DNA from: Plazaster borealis
Lineage: Eukaryota > Echinodermata > Asteroidea > Forcipulatida > Labidiasteridae
Assembly (NCBI GenBank): GCA_021014325.1
Contig: CM037472.1
Location: 28,854,234-28,918,233 of the forward strand
Direction: 5' to 3'
DNA length: 64,000 bases
The translations under genes were made by a program, and so were the position numbers. Within the stretch, counting starts at the first letter, position 1; each line of letters begins with the position of its first letter. The notes beneath the pieces were generated by a model that ran no database searches, was not told where the DNA came from, and saw only the letters and a list, made by a program, of their open reading frames with translations. Positions 12,582 through 25,519 of the stretch are shown here, one piece after another.

Positions 12582-12703
12582 AAGGCCGCATCCGAATTGG
12601 CTGTTGCTAAGGGTGTTGCTAAGGACGTCCTATTCTTCAACGCATGATGACGCGGAAATGTAGCCGTAGCCGTAGCTGTAGCCGCCAATTCGGACACGGC
12701 CTA
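12582..12703. mobile_element. Palindromic MITE, family J
   Basis: aggccgcatccgaattggc at the left and gccaattcggacacggcct at the right are inverted ends. The interior has gctaagggtgttgctaagga and gtagccgtagc runs. A second, shorter copy lies at 37582-37672. Confidence 0.8.
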
Positions 12704-13134
12704 ACCAAACTGAAGCTGGAAGAAAAACATAGTCTGGTTCCTTTTTCAGTGCAATGATTATTAGCATTCAGCACTGTTATTGGATAAAGGGAACATGACC
12801 AAGATAATGGCAGCATGATAAAAGTTCATAGAAGCAGAGGGTGTACAAAAACATGTGACACGGCCCGACAAGAAGGAATTTATGGCCATTGAGAAAATGG
12901 TGCAGACCCATCCTATAACAAAGGTCATGCACCAGTTCACACATCCAATATTTTGTAAGTGGACATCTGTATGTCATTTACCCACAGGGATTCGTGCCCA
13001 TAGAGGGACAGCACTGTTACGTGCGAGTAATAATGAGTGCTCTCTCTAGATTACACTCCATCCACCAACAGGATTGCACGCTAATAAAACCTATGAATTC
13101 AGACTTAATAAGATTGAAAACTCATTGCCCTTTA

Positions 13135-13392
13135 GAAAGTGATAAAAGAAAAAAACACCCTTGTTGTACACTAATTGTGTGCTTTCAGATGCTTAAACAA
13201 GGCTTCTGGCCTGAAGTCTTTTACTATTTTAGTGAGAATTTACCTCTTTCTCAAAAACTACGTTACTTCAGAGGTAGTCGTTTCTCACAATGTTTTGTAC
13301 TACCAACAGCTCTTCGTTGCTCGTTACCAAGTAAGTTTTTACGCTAATATATATTTTGAGTAATTACCAAACGTGTACAGTGCTTTTTTTTA
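13135..13392. mobile_element. MITE family D, partial
   Basis: It retains the ctcaaaaactacgttacttc block and the terminal accaaacgtgtacagtgct. The left third is missing. Confidence 0.75.
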
Positions 13393-14126
13393 GGGAGAAT
13401 GCTGTTTATTATGAGTCGCCCATTCTCAAAAATGGCATACATCTATAATTTAAAAAACAAATGAAAATGTGTGAAGTGGTATAAGTTAAAATGTTTTTTT
13501 TTTTTTTTTTTTGCCTCATAATTATTTTGTCCTCAAGAGTTGTTTTTTCTTAATGAAGAAAACAAGTAAACGTGCTTAAAAATCATTAAGAAAAGAAACT
13601 GTGCATACGTCATCATCCCAAGGCCAGATTGAGACACAGAATGCAAGATGATTATCGCCCCAGATTTATTTTGTCGCCTGAGCAAGCATCCTCTTGCTTC
13701 AGTTGTTTTCAGTCACAGGGGCCTAAAATATTATCATCCCTTGTAGCAATCCTGTCAATTTCTTGAACTTTCTCCACAAGCAGGCCGCTGTCTCTTTCCA
13801 GTCTCCGTCAAGGCCCGGCCCGGCCCCCCAGCCAAGGAAAGTTACCACCTTAAGAGGAAAACAAATCTGCTCTTTGCGACACATTATGTGATCCGGGGTT
13901 GATTGTGTGGCTGATGAGTTTTTAAGGGAGGGGAGGGTGGGGGTGGGTTTTCTTAACGCTTTAACCAGGACTATAGGAATAGTTGTTTGAACATGTTGAT
14001 TTGATATGTGGGAAGAGAATTAGCACTTAACTCTTTCTACAGTCATGCCAGAAATGTCAAATTTATCAGCCAGGTGGTAATATAATGAAGTTGTTATTTC
14101 AATCATTTTAGGGGGGGGGGTGTCTT
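13393..14126. other. No gene seen
   Basis: Mixed AT-rich DNA with a poly-T run at 13493-13512, a short G+C-rich stretch (ggcccggcccggcccccc, about 13810) and G-rich runs at 13930 and 14110. Confidence 0.5.
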
Positions 14127-14503
14127 TAAAGGCATCTTACACGTTTGGAAATTGTCAAAGACCAGTGTTCTCACTAGGTGTATCCCAAAATATGCATAAA
14201 ATAACAAGCCTGTGAAAATTTGGGCTCAAATGGTCATCGAAGTTGCAAGAAATTGATGAAAGAAAAAACACCCTTGTTGTACAAATTTGTGTGCTTTCAG
14301 ATTAGGAATAAAAACTTCTTGCAAGAAGTTTTTATTATTTTAGTGAGAAATTACCTCTTTCTCAAAAACTACGTTACTTCGGAGGGAGTCGTTTCCTACA
14401 ATTTGTTATACTATCAACAGCTCTCCGTTGCTTGTTACCAAGTAAGTTTTTATGATAATATTTGTTTCGAGTCATTACCAAACGTGTACGATACCTTTAA
14501 TAT
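14127..14503. mobile_element. MITE family D, full copy
   Basis: Ends aaaggcatcttacacgtttgg and accaaacgtgtacgataccttt, with the aacttcttgcaagaagtttt central hairpin. Confidence 0.85.
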
Positions 14504-14784
14504 ATAGGTATTGTAATGGGTTTCGTTTGAACATTCATACGTAAATTTTTATTTGTTTAACCAAAACAAAGTAGGCTTTGAGATAAAACTCTGGGGTTTT
14601 TTCTCTCTCTCTCCAGTCATTGGTAATTGGTGCTGGCTTCAATTGCGTGATATGTATCACATCTGAAACGCTGCCAACATAGATAAAGTCATATACTAGG
14701 GTGCTGATTATTCCTGCAAAATAGTAATATGAGATAATGCCTGTCTGTCAGACGCTGATGGCTCAAATCACTGAGTAACATGCT

Positions 14785-15170
14785 TGAAGGCAAAGTATAC
14801 CTTTGTTTTTTGGAACCGTTCAATTGATTTAATCCTATTTGAATGTAGACATACAATAAAACTAACCTGTGAAAAATGTCATTTCAAAAGGTGGTAGCAT
14901 TCTTGAGATATTGCCGAAAATCTAGAGCGGTTATGTTCATGCAGGAAGAATAATTTGAATTGGAATACAAAATCTGAGAAACTTTTATGCATGCAACATT
15001 TCTCAGATTGAAAGTTTTTTTAATCCCTTTCTCTAAAACCACATTCCTTAGAAGGGAATCATTTCTCAAAATGTTATACATTATCAACAGCTGCAGTGCT
15101 TCTTACCAAGTAAGATTTTATTATCATTAATTGTTGCAGTAATTACCAAAGGTATACCCTGTACCTTTCT
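14785..15170. mobile_element. MITE related to family D, diverged
   Basis: The ends aaagtatacctttg and caaaggtatacc are inverse. The interior matches family D at the cattatcaacagctgc region. It has a different terminal sequence, so it is a subfamily. Confidence 0.6.
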
Positions 15171-15420
15171 GGGAAATTATCGGCAATAGCTTTAACATAA
15201 AAGCGTTGATGTTATATAATTCCAATAAACCATTTTGTGAGTAAGATTTTGAATGATGTCTGGCACAATGCCATGTTCATTCACAAGTCAATGCTCAATT
15301 TGAATTCCTGTGACTAAGTCCAATGTTGCTATGTCACCACATTATTCTCAACCATTCCTTGAAGATATAAAAATTTATTTGTGGAGATTTTACAATAGTT
15401 AGATACTTAAAGATGAGGTA

Positions 15421-16070
15421 TTGCTCTTGGATTTATCAGTCATCATTAGAATGTATAAAGCTTTGATGTTAGTTCCAATGAGTGACTTTACACGTAAAAG
15501 ACGGTTTCTAAATGTTGACACATGCAGAAGTATTATAAAATCTCTTGTTCTTTCCAGATTCGACAACGGCAACGCGCTTTTACTTGGAGTAAACATAACT
15601 CAAACTAACAGACTTCAATATCTTCAGAACTGGGCTGCCAAGCTAATATTGTGTGCATCTAAACATGATCATGTAACCCTGTTTCTAAAACAGCTACATT
15701 GGCTTCCGGTGAAAGAGCACATTCAATTTATAATATTGGTGTATGTTTTTTAATGCTATAAATGGACATGCACCAGCATATCTTGCATCATGTTTTACTT
15801 TTTACAGTCAAACTATACAGACAACACCCGTCTTGCTGAAAATAAACCAAGCAGCAAATCTCCCCAATCTGCTGCCTACAAATCCTTTTCTTTAGCCGCT
15901 CCAGGACTGTGGAACAACCTTCCCACCACCATATACGCACCTCAAATTTACTTTCTATAAATTACTGTTTATTTCTTGTATTATTTGCAATGCTATTGTC
16001 TGTTTGAAAAAGCGCTGTTGTCTAAATGAAATGGCGCTATATATAAGCCCAGTGTATGTATGTATGTACT
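15421..16070 (+). mobile_element. LINE (CR1/L2-like) reverse-transcriptase C-terminal remnant
   Basis: The frame at 15421-15753 contains NRLQYLQNWAAKLI and LKQLHWLPVKEHIQF, the standard end of the RT domain in these LINEs. Frame shifts follow, then AAPGLWNNLPTT and a tail near gcgctatatataagccc with a (tatg)n end. It is decayed and not autonomous. Confidence 0.85.
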
Positions 16071-16589
16071 TTTGAGACACTAGGTGGCAGCAGACTTACA
16101 ATTGTTCACGGAATTAGCCTTTCCAAAGAAATAGGCTAATTACATTCACGCATGCGTACAAACACTATTGGTTGGTAAACGCCATCTAGGCAGATGCACA
16201 AACATCAGCCCCATACAAAAAGGCGCAATGTTCCCTCATTTTGCCAACAGGTCGTGTCATTGCGCCTTTGTGTTGTGCAATTTACATATTTCATGGGAAG
16301 GGTCTAATGTGCAGAATTGCGTAAACAATCAAAATTACCCGAAATTTCTGTCTTAAAGTCCCATTCCTTGACATGTGTTCCATCCAAATTATTTCTTTAC
16401 CATTCCAACTAAAGAAACAAACACATTTTTATTGAGTTTTCACATTACGTGTTGCATTGTGTATTGTGTGTGTGAAATGTGGGTGAATGGATGTTTGTTT
16501 GTAAACAATAGACACATGGTTTGAGTTCCTCCCAAAGGTGATTTAAAAACTAATTTTCCCCTTTAATGTGATCCCTCTGTTGCTGTTTC

Positions 16590-16800
16590 CCAGGTTGTAT
16601 CGTAAAAATGGGTGTGATTAATGGCTATATGGCAGTTACAGGTTGACTGGCTTCTGACTGGCACCCCTTAACAAAGATATTGACAACATAGGGAGACCAC
16701 CAACATTAGGGCTAGATAGCTCAGTTGGTAGAGCGCTGGCATGTCAATCCAGAGGTCGCAGGTTCAAGTCCCGCTCTAGCCATTCGTTTTCTTTGTTCAA
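16590..16800 (+). repeat. tRNA-like repeat, family I
   Basis: This is the best-preserved tRNA-like copy. The seven-base acceptor ends ggctaga and tctagcc pair, and A- and B-boxes are present. The anticodon stem has a mismatch at its last pair, and the flanking 100 bases match copies at 9250 and 41330, so it is a repeat and not a normal tRNA gene. Confidence 0.7.
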
Positions 16801-17620
16801 CCCAAAATTCACTCATCTTTCTGACTTACTTCCTTCTTCAGAGACAAAATTCAGAATAAAGATTTGAAAACAATTTTTTTAGCAGCCAGATAACACAAAG
16901 ACAGACTTTAAACTTTCTCAATGTGTTAACAACAATAAACCACAGGGCAGTCTGTTTCCAGATGCAATGCCTTTACATCCACAAACGATAAAACGACATT
17001 GATGTGTTGCACTTTGAGCGTAGACTTAAGGAAATGGAAGACTCTGGTTAATTTCAAACAGGAAAGCTTTTTATTGATCTTAAACATGAATGAAGTCACC
17101 TCGGGTGAGTTTATATATAAAACAAAAAGTCATACCACCATCGAGCTTCGCACCGAGCTGGATTTTAAAGGGCGTTTTCACACCAAATATTTTGCATTCT
17201 CTTCGTAAGGACCGTTGGAACGTAGCATGCTGACAATTTATGGAATTGTAATTAATAAAAAATAGTCACATTAAGAGTGAATTTGAAATTGATTTATTTT
17301 TCTCACTGCATCAAGGAAACGAATAAAACAGATGCAAGGTGTAATTGTTACTCATGATGTTCAATTTAATTGATGTAATTATTGCGTCGGGGATGAAGAA
17401 TGGTAGTTTGATTTGTAACCCTTACACTCAGGTGTGAAAGCACTGGATATATATATATATTATATATAAGCACTGCTCTAGAAAAGGGGTAGGGTTGTAG
17501 GCTCCAATTCAGCACAAGTACTATGCCTGTGGATTTTTTTCCGTAAGAAAATACAGTACATATCACTAGTCGGTGTATGATAAACCGAAATGATTAATTT
17601 CTGTATACTCCGAGGTATTC
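16801..17620. other. No gene seen
   Basis: AT-rich DNA with a (ta)n run at 17450. The stretch about 17385-17560 resembles family C ends (cggggatgaagaat and a spaced gcact block). Confidence 0.45.
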
Positions 17621-18809
17621 AAGGTAAATCCAGTGGCTACTTGGGTGGGATTCGAACCCTTGATGATTTTCAAATTCCCCAATAAAATACTCCTGTGTAT
17701 GTCGCGATTTTTTTTATATACCAGTTCATGTGTGTTGTCTTGTCATTTAGCCTTCGAGAAAGACTCTGCTAGGGTCGAAATGTCAGGCCATTTACAATTT
17801 TTTTATTTATTTTTTTATTTTTTTAAAGTTTTTGCTCAAAATTGAATTCTATAGAATGTTTTTTGGCAAGTTGTCTGCGAATAACTGAGACCAACAATAC
17901 CTGTTCCCCTTGCAGTTCTATGTACTCTCAACCGGCGTTTTTTCCTTGTCATGGAGTCAGGAATACATATACACTCGGAAGGCCGCCAAATTAAATTACT
18001 TTTATCATTACGGAAGAAACAAATCAACTAATGAAAGTACAAATGTATTAGGCATTGGGGCTCACCAATGTGTCGCCAGAAACACATCCTTCATATTTCT
18101 AGGAAATTATACAAGTTTGACTAATACAGAAAGTTCAGAAGTAGAAGGAAGTGTCGAGGAGGAAAAGGGGAGTTCCTATTGATTGGATTTAATGCTTTAT
18201 CATGCTTACAATAATCACCTTTTTTTCCTTCACTTAATTGCATGGCCTGATTCTCACTGAATTTTTTTGATTCTTTTTCTCTGATTGAATTTTGACAGAT
18301 GATGTTGTTTCAAAATGAAAAACATACTAAAACTTTGGCATATATGCAACGGACAATGCACAAAATACATGTAACATGCAAACTTGCTGAATGACTTGAG
18401 ATAATGTAGGGATCCGTACAATAATTCATTGTTAGTTTTTAAATAATTAAATAATTTAGATGTGTGGCCATTTGTAACCTTTACATGAATAACACAATTC
18501 AAATGCAATATTCCAAACTAAATACAAAAAACATTCAATTATTTCTTCTTGTTCCTTTTTTATTTTTTTCTTCGGCAAAGTGCCACAGAATGAAATAGAG
18601 TATGTGAAGAAGAAAAAAAAATGTCATGACTAAACGGAAATAGTAATTTTCCCAAGAATTTCAACCGAGGAAAGAATCTAAACTATTCCATTGCCTGCGA
18701 AGTGCTACAGGGGAAAAAAAAAACATTTGTTAAATAAATCTTCGATTAAATAACTTTCCCTTATACCAGTCCCCTGCATGATTTTAAGATATCAATACAA
18801 ATATAATAA
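17621..18809. other. No gene seen
   Basis: AT-rich DNA with long T tracts (17790-17825). Short open frames are unsupported. Confidence 0.5.
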
Positions 18810-19225
18810 TAATACCGGAGTCTTATATAGCACACGTATCTACCAATAAGGTACTCAAGGCGCTTGAACAAAGAGCAACACTTTAGACAGATTTTTGCGG
18901 TTTTTTTGTAATTATGAGACTAATTTATGTAGCACCTTATAAGGGTTTACAAGGTGCTGTGGCACACTCAGCAGCCACTGCCAGAAACAGCGGGGACAAA
19001 CCCCTTCTCTTTGCGATAAGGGTTCTTTTGCGTGCATTACACAATATGCGGGACCTATGGCTTTACGTCCCATCCAAAGGACAAAGCAAAGATAGTTTCA
19101 TGCTCAAGGACATCAGTGTCAAGACCGGAACTGGAACCCAAAGTCTTCTGTTCAGAAGCACCAGAGCTTGAGTCCAGTGCGCTGGACGGCTTCGCCACGA
19201 AACTCTCGGCCACGACACGTTGAAA
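18810..19225 (-). mobile_element. SINE family A, near full length
   Basis: Reading minus, the tRNA-like head is at about 19220. The body has aaacccttataaggtgct, and the tail ends in the taataataat run at 18805. The fragment ctcggccacgacacg is the inverse of the SINE's first bases. Confidence 0.8.
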
Positions 19226-19669
19226 TGTCAACTTCGATTACAAAAGAATCATTTGTTAAAATAGTGAGCGGGACATTTCTGATATATCAAGGAGTATCGA
19301 GAAGGACTCCACTTGGAGGTTGTCAGTTTTAAAGAGACCCTGCAGGACTGGTAACAGAACAATTAAATAAATAATAAATACTGATCATTGCATTCATGGT
19401 TAACAAATGCCAATCATCCTTAGGAATGTGTCAGCTAGAATTCTCTGAACTCATTTTGCATTTTTTTAAATTGTAAATTCGATGTAATTTTGCCTTTGAA
19501 TAATAATAATAACTTGCAGATGCAACTACACTATTTCTGGGGGTTTTCTCTCTCAAAAATGTAAGGTAATTAAACATTTTGTCTAAAATGTTAACATTGC
19601 TAAGTTATTAATATATATTGTCAAATGAAATTCATCCACTAGAAGGCCACTCAAAGTGGACGATAAACG

Positions 19670-19810
19670 AAAAGGAAGGAGGGGGCATATCAGTGGTAGA
19701 CATTTTCATCTGGGGGAAAGCGGGGGCAAGGGTGCCGAGCAGGGAGAGGGGGGATTACCGGCCTCCCCCTCCCCCATGCTGCTGTTACGCCACTGGGGCA
19801 TATAAATGGA
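19670..19810. repeat. G/C-rich dispersed repeat end
   Basis: Gggg-rich and cccc-rich halves around agcagggagaggggggatta and cccctcccccatgctgctg, ending gttacgccactgg. A similar cagtggcgtaactaagggg end is at 37672-37740. Confidence 0.45.
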
Positions 19811-20772
19811 GGAATTCAAACAGAAGAAAGATTATTATTGGTGTTGGGTCTGAACTTGGACAGATTACAGCCAGCTCCGAAGCAGGGAACACGTTAAGAA
19901 TTCTAAAGGATAGGATTGGATGTGTCCTGCCGATAACTGTCCCTTTAACATGTCAAAATAAATTCAACGGCTTCTGGTAGACAAACATCCGTGACAGTCA
20001 CCGCTGATCCTCGTCTTATTCAAGGAAGAATAAAAGCTTATTCTACCCTCGGCACTTATATCAACCATCAAGAAATCTATACTCTGCGTTATACTAAACA
20101 GCGCTCATCAGCTATCCGTTCTACGAACAATCAAATAATGAATGGTCAGATTGTTTAGGGGGCATGGAAAAACAGAATCAATGTATAAAACATTTAATTA
20201 GCTCGCTTGGATGCTAACAAAGTGATGATTTAGCAAGTAGGCTCTGAATAAAACATACATCCGTATGTCGACTGTGGATGCAGATGTTATATGATAGTCT
20301 GGGCCACTGTTCGAGTGTCCTTGTTTTCAATCATGTTAAAGGGAAAATGATGTATGTTTCAAAAATGAGTAGAAGGTTGCCAGATGTTGATGAACAAAAT
20401 TATTTGTTACATATTTTAATGTTTATCACTCTGAAAGTGTCAGACTTTTGTTTAAAAATTTAATCTATGACGCGTATTTTGTTTTTTTTTGAAAGAGTAC
20501 ATCTAGTTTGATCCTCTATTTCTCAACAAATAGATAAATTACAAAATTTGTGAAAATTTCATGAAATAAGGTCATGTTACAAAGAAAACATTCAAAAAAT
20601 ATAAACATCTCTGATTTTATAAAGATGTTGTGAATATAAACATGTAACAGAGGTGATGGAAAATTACCCTGTTTTTTGCGCTTTTGTTAAAAAAAAAGCC
20701 AAGCATATATGAGGGTATCAATTGAACATCTAATGGTTACATTTCATGTATTTGGGTTTATGGGTAATGACT

Positions 20773-21100
20773 CTAGTGGGCTTGTGTAGCGCCGTATAAA
20801 ACCAAAGGAATGCTGTTCTCCGGTTGAGATTTGTTTTTTTGGTGTTGAGGAGAGAACTGCTTTTCGGTTGGTGTGAACCCAGCCAACAGGGGCCAGTATT
20901 GAAGCTGTCCTGTCAACCCGTAGAATGGGTAGCAGTCCGGCAGGTTGTTGAGGCTCGCCCAGCAACGCAAATTCTCCGGGGGGGATCTCAGACCTGAGGA
21001 TGCATTGCTGAAGCCAAAAGCATGGAGTTCCCATGACGTTAAACCTTACTGGGTCGAACCGTCCTGGGGTGTGGTCAGGGTTTCCGCAACATTCCACGGG
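20773..21100 (-). other. Unidentified open frame in a G+C-rich island
   Basis: A minus-strand frame of about 100 codons (includes CYPFYGLTGQLQYWPLLAG and ends ATQAH) sits in DNA clearly richer in G+C than its surroundings. I do not recognise it. It could be a decayed element or an exon; no start, partner exon or domain is evident. Confidence 0.25.
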
Positions 21101-21294
21101 GTGACTCCACGTGGGTCTACCGATTGTGACTGGGGTGAGGATTTGCCTGAATATGAGTGCTTAGATTTTCAAATTTGTCCAACCGTTACCATCTGCGTAT
21201 AATAACGAGCAGGTCTTAGTGCTTTCTCACACCCCAAGGGCATATCAGAGCTTTCATTATTTCAACGACAGGTATGCAGAGCTTTAGGAATTAT

Positions 21295-21600
21295 AAGACC
21301 CTGTATATTTAGCACCTTGTAAGGGTTTACACAGTAATGCGGCACAATCTGCAGCAAACCATACCAGAAAACACCGGGGCAAATCCCTTTGCCTAACAAC
21401 AAGTGCACTGGGCTCTTTTTACGTGCATTACACATAACACAGGACCTACGATCACTTTACATCCCATCCGAAGGACGAAGCAATAATGGTTAAGTGTCTT
21501 GTTTAAGGACACAAGTGTCATGACCAGGACTCGAACCAACATTCTGCCAACAACAGAGCTCGAGTTCAGTGCACTAAACTACTCAGCCAAGATATAACAC
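21295..21600 (-). mobile_element. SINE family A
   Basis: It shares caccttgtaagggtttaca, aaggacacaagtgtcatgac and a degraded tRNA-like head at the right end. Confidence 0.75.
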
Positions 21601-21624
21601 TAACTTATTATAAATAATATGAGT

Positions 21625-21985
21625 TGTTTTTACCCTTACACCGATGTGTATAAAGCACTGTATACTCAGCACTTTCCCGAGTTCTGTGAACAAAAATCAA
21701 CAGGCAAATCACTCGGGTGGGATTGCTGGAGCAGATGTCTTACCACTAGACCACCGAGCTGGCCTGGTGGCTAGAGGCAGTTCAAATCCTATGTGTTAGC
21801 AGCGGGTACTGCAACGTTTTAATAGAGGTTAATTTTGCATCGGAGATAAATAATATAATTTTTTTCACAGAACTCGGGAAAGTACTGAGTAGGCCTATAC
21901 AGTGCTTAACACACATCGGTGTTAAGGTAAAAACAAATTATATCATTTATCCCCAATGCAAAATTAACATCTATTAAACCTACCA
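21625..21985. repeat. Palindromic tRNA-like element, family C
   Basis: The left end gtataaagcactgtatactc and the right end, tgagtaggcctatacagtgc, are inverse. The interior has a Gly-tRNA-like minus block (gcagatgtcttaccactaga). Relatives are at 25520-26060 and 54815-54965. Confidence 0.65.
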
Positions 21986-22454
21986 TAAATGTTTAATTAA
22001 CCTAGTATTACTTTTGAATTTTTTAATTTTTCCAGTGCGTGGTGTCCCTGACAGACCTTTTATCTTCACTTTATTATAAAATATGTAACACAATGACTCA
22101 TACAAACTGTTGCAATTAACTGCATATTCCTGTCTAAATGTGTGACATATGCAATTTTAACTGGTATGCCATACGGTCTGACCCCACATGCAGTATTCTA
22201 ATACGAGCAGAGACAATTTTCTTCCAAATTGTAATCCTAACGTCCTTGATGTTACTGTTATGGCAAGGAGCTGTACTAAACCCATCAAAACTCCATTCTA
22301 TGGTAAATCATGACCCAAATGTTTAGATTTTCGTTAGATTGGTATGCTTGGCACGATGGTAACAGTGGGCGGTTTGGAGGTACAGTACCAAATCCATCAA
22401 ATTCAAGCCAAATCGTGAACCAAGAGTCAAACTTTATACTCCACATACTGGGCC

Positions 22455-23190
22455 CAATTTCATTGAGCTGTTAAAAGATGCTAGGTCCGATTTGACCCCA
22501 AAATTTAGATTAAAGTTTTAAATAGCTATTTCTATAGATTCAATAAAGTTATGAGCTTTTATTTAAGGTATTGCACACAAAAAATCCTCCAATGATAAGT
22601 GGAAGACAATTAAAAACTAAAAATGAATTATTGTTTGGATCCCAACATTATCTCATGTCATCAGCCTTGTACACATTTTGATGTTATGTTTTCTGTGCAT
22701 TGTCAGTGGTATCATCATGCAAACATTTTGTATGTGTTTTATTTTGGAAGAGCATCATCAGTCAAGACCCATTCAGAAAAAAAAAATGATTTAAACATAT
22801 TTGTTCCGGTGCAAATCGGGCCATGCAAATTTAAGCACAAAAATAAGCAAAAGCACAAACCAATTTGTGTTTACCAGAAAAAAGGTTACCAACCAAAATA
22901 CCACGTCATATGTACTGTTTGCAATTGGTACTCTGTTTATTTTTGCTTAGCATGAAATTGTTTTGCACTATTGTCTGCATTAGCAGCTCTATGTAAATCC
23001 GGGTTCTATGCTTCATTTCACAGAGCTACTCAAGAACAGAAAATAAGCTAAGCATAATTTTGCCTGCCATACAAAGGTTACCACCCAATGTTCTATCTGT
23101 GACTAGTTCCCTTGGTTCCCTCCAGCATTAAGTTGCTAAGCAATCTCTTCTGCTTAAGCAGCTTTATGAAATGGAGTCCATGCCCTGGTC
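22455..23190. mobile_element. Cluster of MITE family F copies
   Basis: Repeated aatttcataaagctgctt-type ends, taccagtcacaa-type middles and gcttaagcagcttta ends occur several times, partly overlapping and decayed. Confidence 0.6.
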
Positions 23191-23378
23191 CCAATTTCAT
23201 AAAGCTGCTTAAGTAGAGAATTATGCTTACCAAATTTCTGCCAAGCCAAAAATAAGCAGGATACCAGTCACAAATTGTACTTGTGACGTGGTACTTTGGC
23301 TGGTAACCTTATTCTGGTGAGCATAATTTTGTTGTGCTTAGCTACTTTTTGTGCTTAAGCAGCTATAAGAAATTAAGC
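23190..23378. mobile_element. MITE family F, good copy
   Basis: It starts ccaatttcataaagctgctt and ends gcttaagcagctataag. The two halves are inverse, so the whole element can fold into one hairpin of about 90 pairs. Confidence 0.8.
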
Positions 23379-24299
23379 CCAGTTCACATCTTCTTTAAAA
23401 CAACTTCTCAGATAAAATAGATTGTCTGCCACCATAAAATAGCTTCAATTGGCTCTTTGTTTTTCTGCTCCCGTGCGGTCATTCAACAACGGCCTGCAAC
23501 CTTTTTTTTGTAATGTGATTGCGATGTATAATCCATTTTTAGTTCACTGCACATGAAATTAAATCCAGAGATCCAAAGACAAGGCAGGGTTTTTATTTCT
23601 CTTCGGGGAAAACAAATTAGCGAAATGAACTGGGACCCCGAAACTTGCCTTAGTATAGAAAAAAACAAGTTACCAACCAAAGTTCTATTTGTAGCGTACA
23701 GTTCTTGCGATCGGTTCCCTGCTTATTTTTGCTTAGCTTGATATCCTGCTGAACAGCTCCAAGAAATTGGGTTCTGTTAAATTTATAAGTTTGTACCACT
23801 GAGGGCAGTATACAGTATTTGGAAAGAGGTCTGTTTTACAACTGGCTCTGAAAAAAATCAATTTAAAAATAGAGACTTGAATTTCTTTACCCCACTTTCA
23901 TAAGGACTTAATCTATTGGAAGATGAGTGCATAAGAAAATGGAATTTGACCTTAGATGCCCTCCTTAACAACTCTTTGACTAGAAAAAACCCCCACAAAC
24001 TTAACAGCACTCTTCAGTATTCAATTCCTGTTTCGAAAATTCAATCGCAGTGCAACGAACAAGTGGTTATTAATCTAAACAGCCCCAGTAGCAATGCATG
24101 CACTGCAGCCGATTTACGGAGATGAATGAGTTCATTACTAAATCTAATGACTTCATTATGAAACGGTGCAGAAACTCAATTTTTCCGGGAACAGACTGCT
24201 GAAAGTACATGGATCAATAGTAATGATTACCCAAATTGCCATCATCAATCACAGGGGGGAAATTATTACATTGATTACGTCTGCACACATGGGATTAGG

Positions 24300-24645
24300 C
24301 CATATGTAGGACTCTTCCTCTGTGCTGTACACAGATAGAGAGTCCTAGATACGAGAGTCCGTTTCCAGGCGGAAAACTTCCAGAGCCCATTAAATCAAAT
24401 CCTACCTTAACTACCCTTCAAGAACATCAAAGGTTACCCTCGGTGATCGGGCATTTGTGTGCGCTGCTCCTAAACTATGGAACAATCTCCCTCCTTGTAT
24501 TAGACAATGATCTTCACTTGATGTGTTTAAATCAAAGTTAAAAACCCATTTGTTTAAGATTTATCCCTTCTAGTACTGTTAGTGCTATTTGTATTGTTTT
24601 CTCTGCATTTTTTGCATTTATAGGTATTGCGTAATATAAATGTCC

Positions 24646-24695
<50 letters not shown>

Positions 24696-25260
24696 CATTA
24701 TTATAAATCCTACCTTCAAGAAGCTACTAAATTTCAACGGACTAATGAATCCGTGGCTCCATAAATTTGTTGGTGGTGGGTTTTGGACCTCAGATATTCC
24801 TAATAAATCTGTCACTTTCGTGAAATAATTCAGTTCTCAACATTAAACATTTCTGCAATTTTTAAACACAGCTCATCACGCAAACCTATTACAAGTGTGT
24901 TTGCGCGGGTGCCGATAACGGATACCGCATACACTGTCATTCAAAAGAAAGTCCTAGTACGCTAGCGTATACGCGTTTGGCAGCAGGTATGTTTAACAGA
25001 ACGGAACAAAACAGAAACATTTTAACTTTGAGAGCTGAATTATTTCACCAAAAAATGAAGAATTTATGTAGAATTCCTGACGTCCAAAGCCCTCCACTGA
25101 AAAATTAATGCTGCCATGTAACGTTAAGTCGGTGAGATTAGTAGCTTCCTACAGGTAAGATTTGAATTATGGAGCTCTGAGATTTTTCCGCCCCAGATTT
25201 GGCACCTCATATCCAGGACGTCACTGTAATATTTATATGAAAGTGACAGGCCTCCAGGGC
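24300..25260. mobile_element. Long-arm foldback, family G, with nested LINE insertion
   Basis: It shares taggactcttcctctgtgct, cgataacg(g/c)ataccgca and gacgtcactgtaatattta with the copy at 59000-59607. The left half and right half are partly inverse. It is split by a LINE tail at about 24409-24712. Confidence 0.75.
24409..24712 (+). mobile_element. LINE RT tail inserted in family G element
   Basis: It reads GDRAFVCAAPKLWNNLPPCI, then a stop-broken tail and an (att)n microsatellite (24645-24695). The copies aaatcctacctt before (about 24397-24408) and after (about 24714-24725) look like a target-site duplication. Confidence 0.75.
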
Positions 25261-25519
25261 TATCATGGGATATAGCACTGTCATTATGAGCTCACTCAAC
25301 CGTCATGTTGCTAGGGAGGTACATGTACAACTAGTGAGCAATCAAAACCTAATGTCATAAAGCTGATTACCAGTAAGCATTGTTTGTTTCGCTTAGCAGA
25401 AAAATGTGAATGAGGAAAAGTGTTTTTCATAAACAATCAAAAAGAGTTTGATATTCGAAGGCAAGCTGCTACGAGCCTCGGCTCATTTCTGCACCAGTTG
25501 CCCCCATGTTTTTACTTTA

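Noticed and set aside
12238..12591. 117-codon open frame on the minus strand
   Set aside because: It runs into a MITE end, has no domain character and no plausible splice sites.
15421..15753. A possible host gene
   Set aside because: The LKQLHWLPVKEHIQF and LWNNLP blocks identify it as a LINE reverse-transcriptase tail, and the frame is broken.
16709..16783. A complete-looking tRNA gene
   Set aside because: The acceptor stem pairs, but the anticodon stem has a mismatch, and its flanks match other repeat copies at 9250 and 41330. It is better read as a tRNA-derived repeat.
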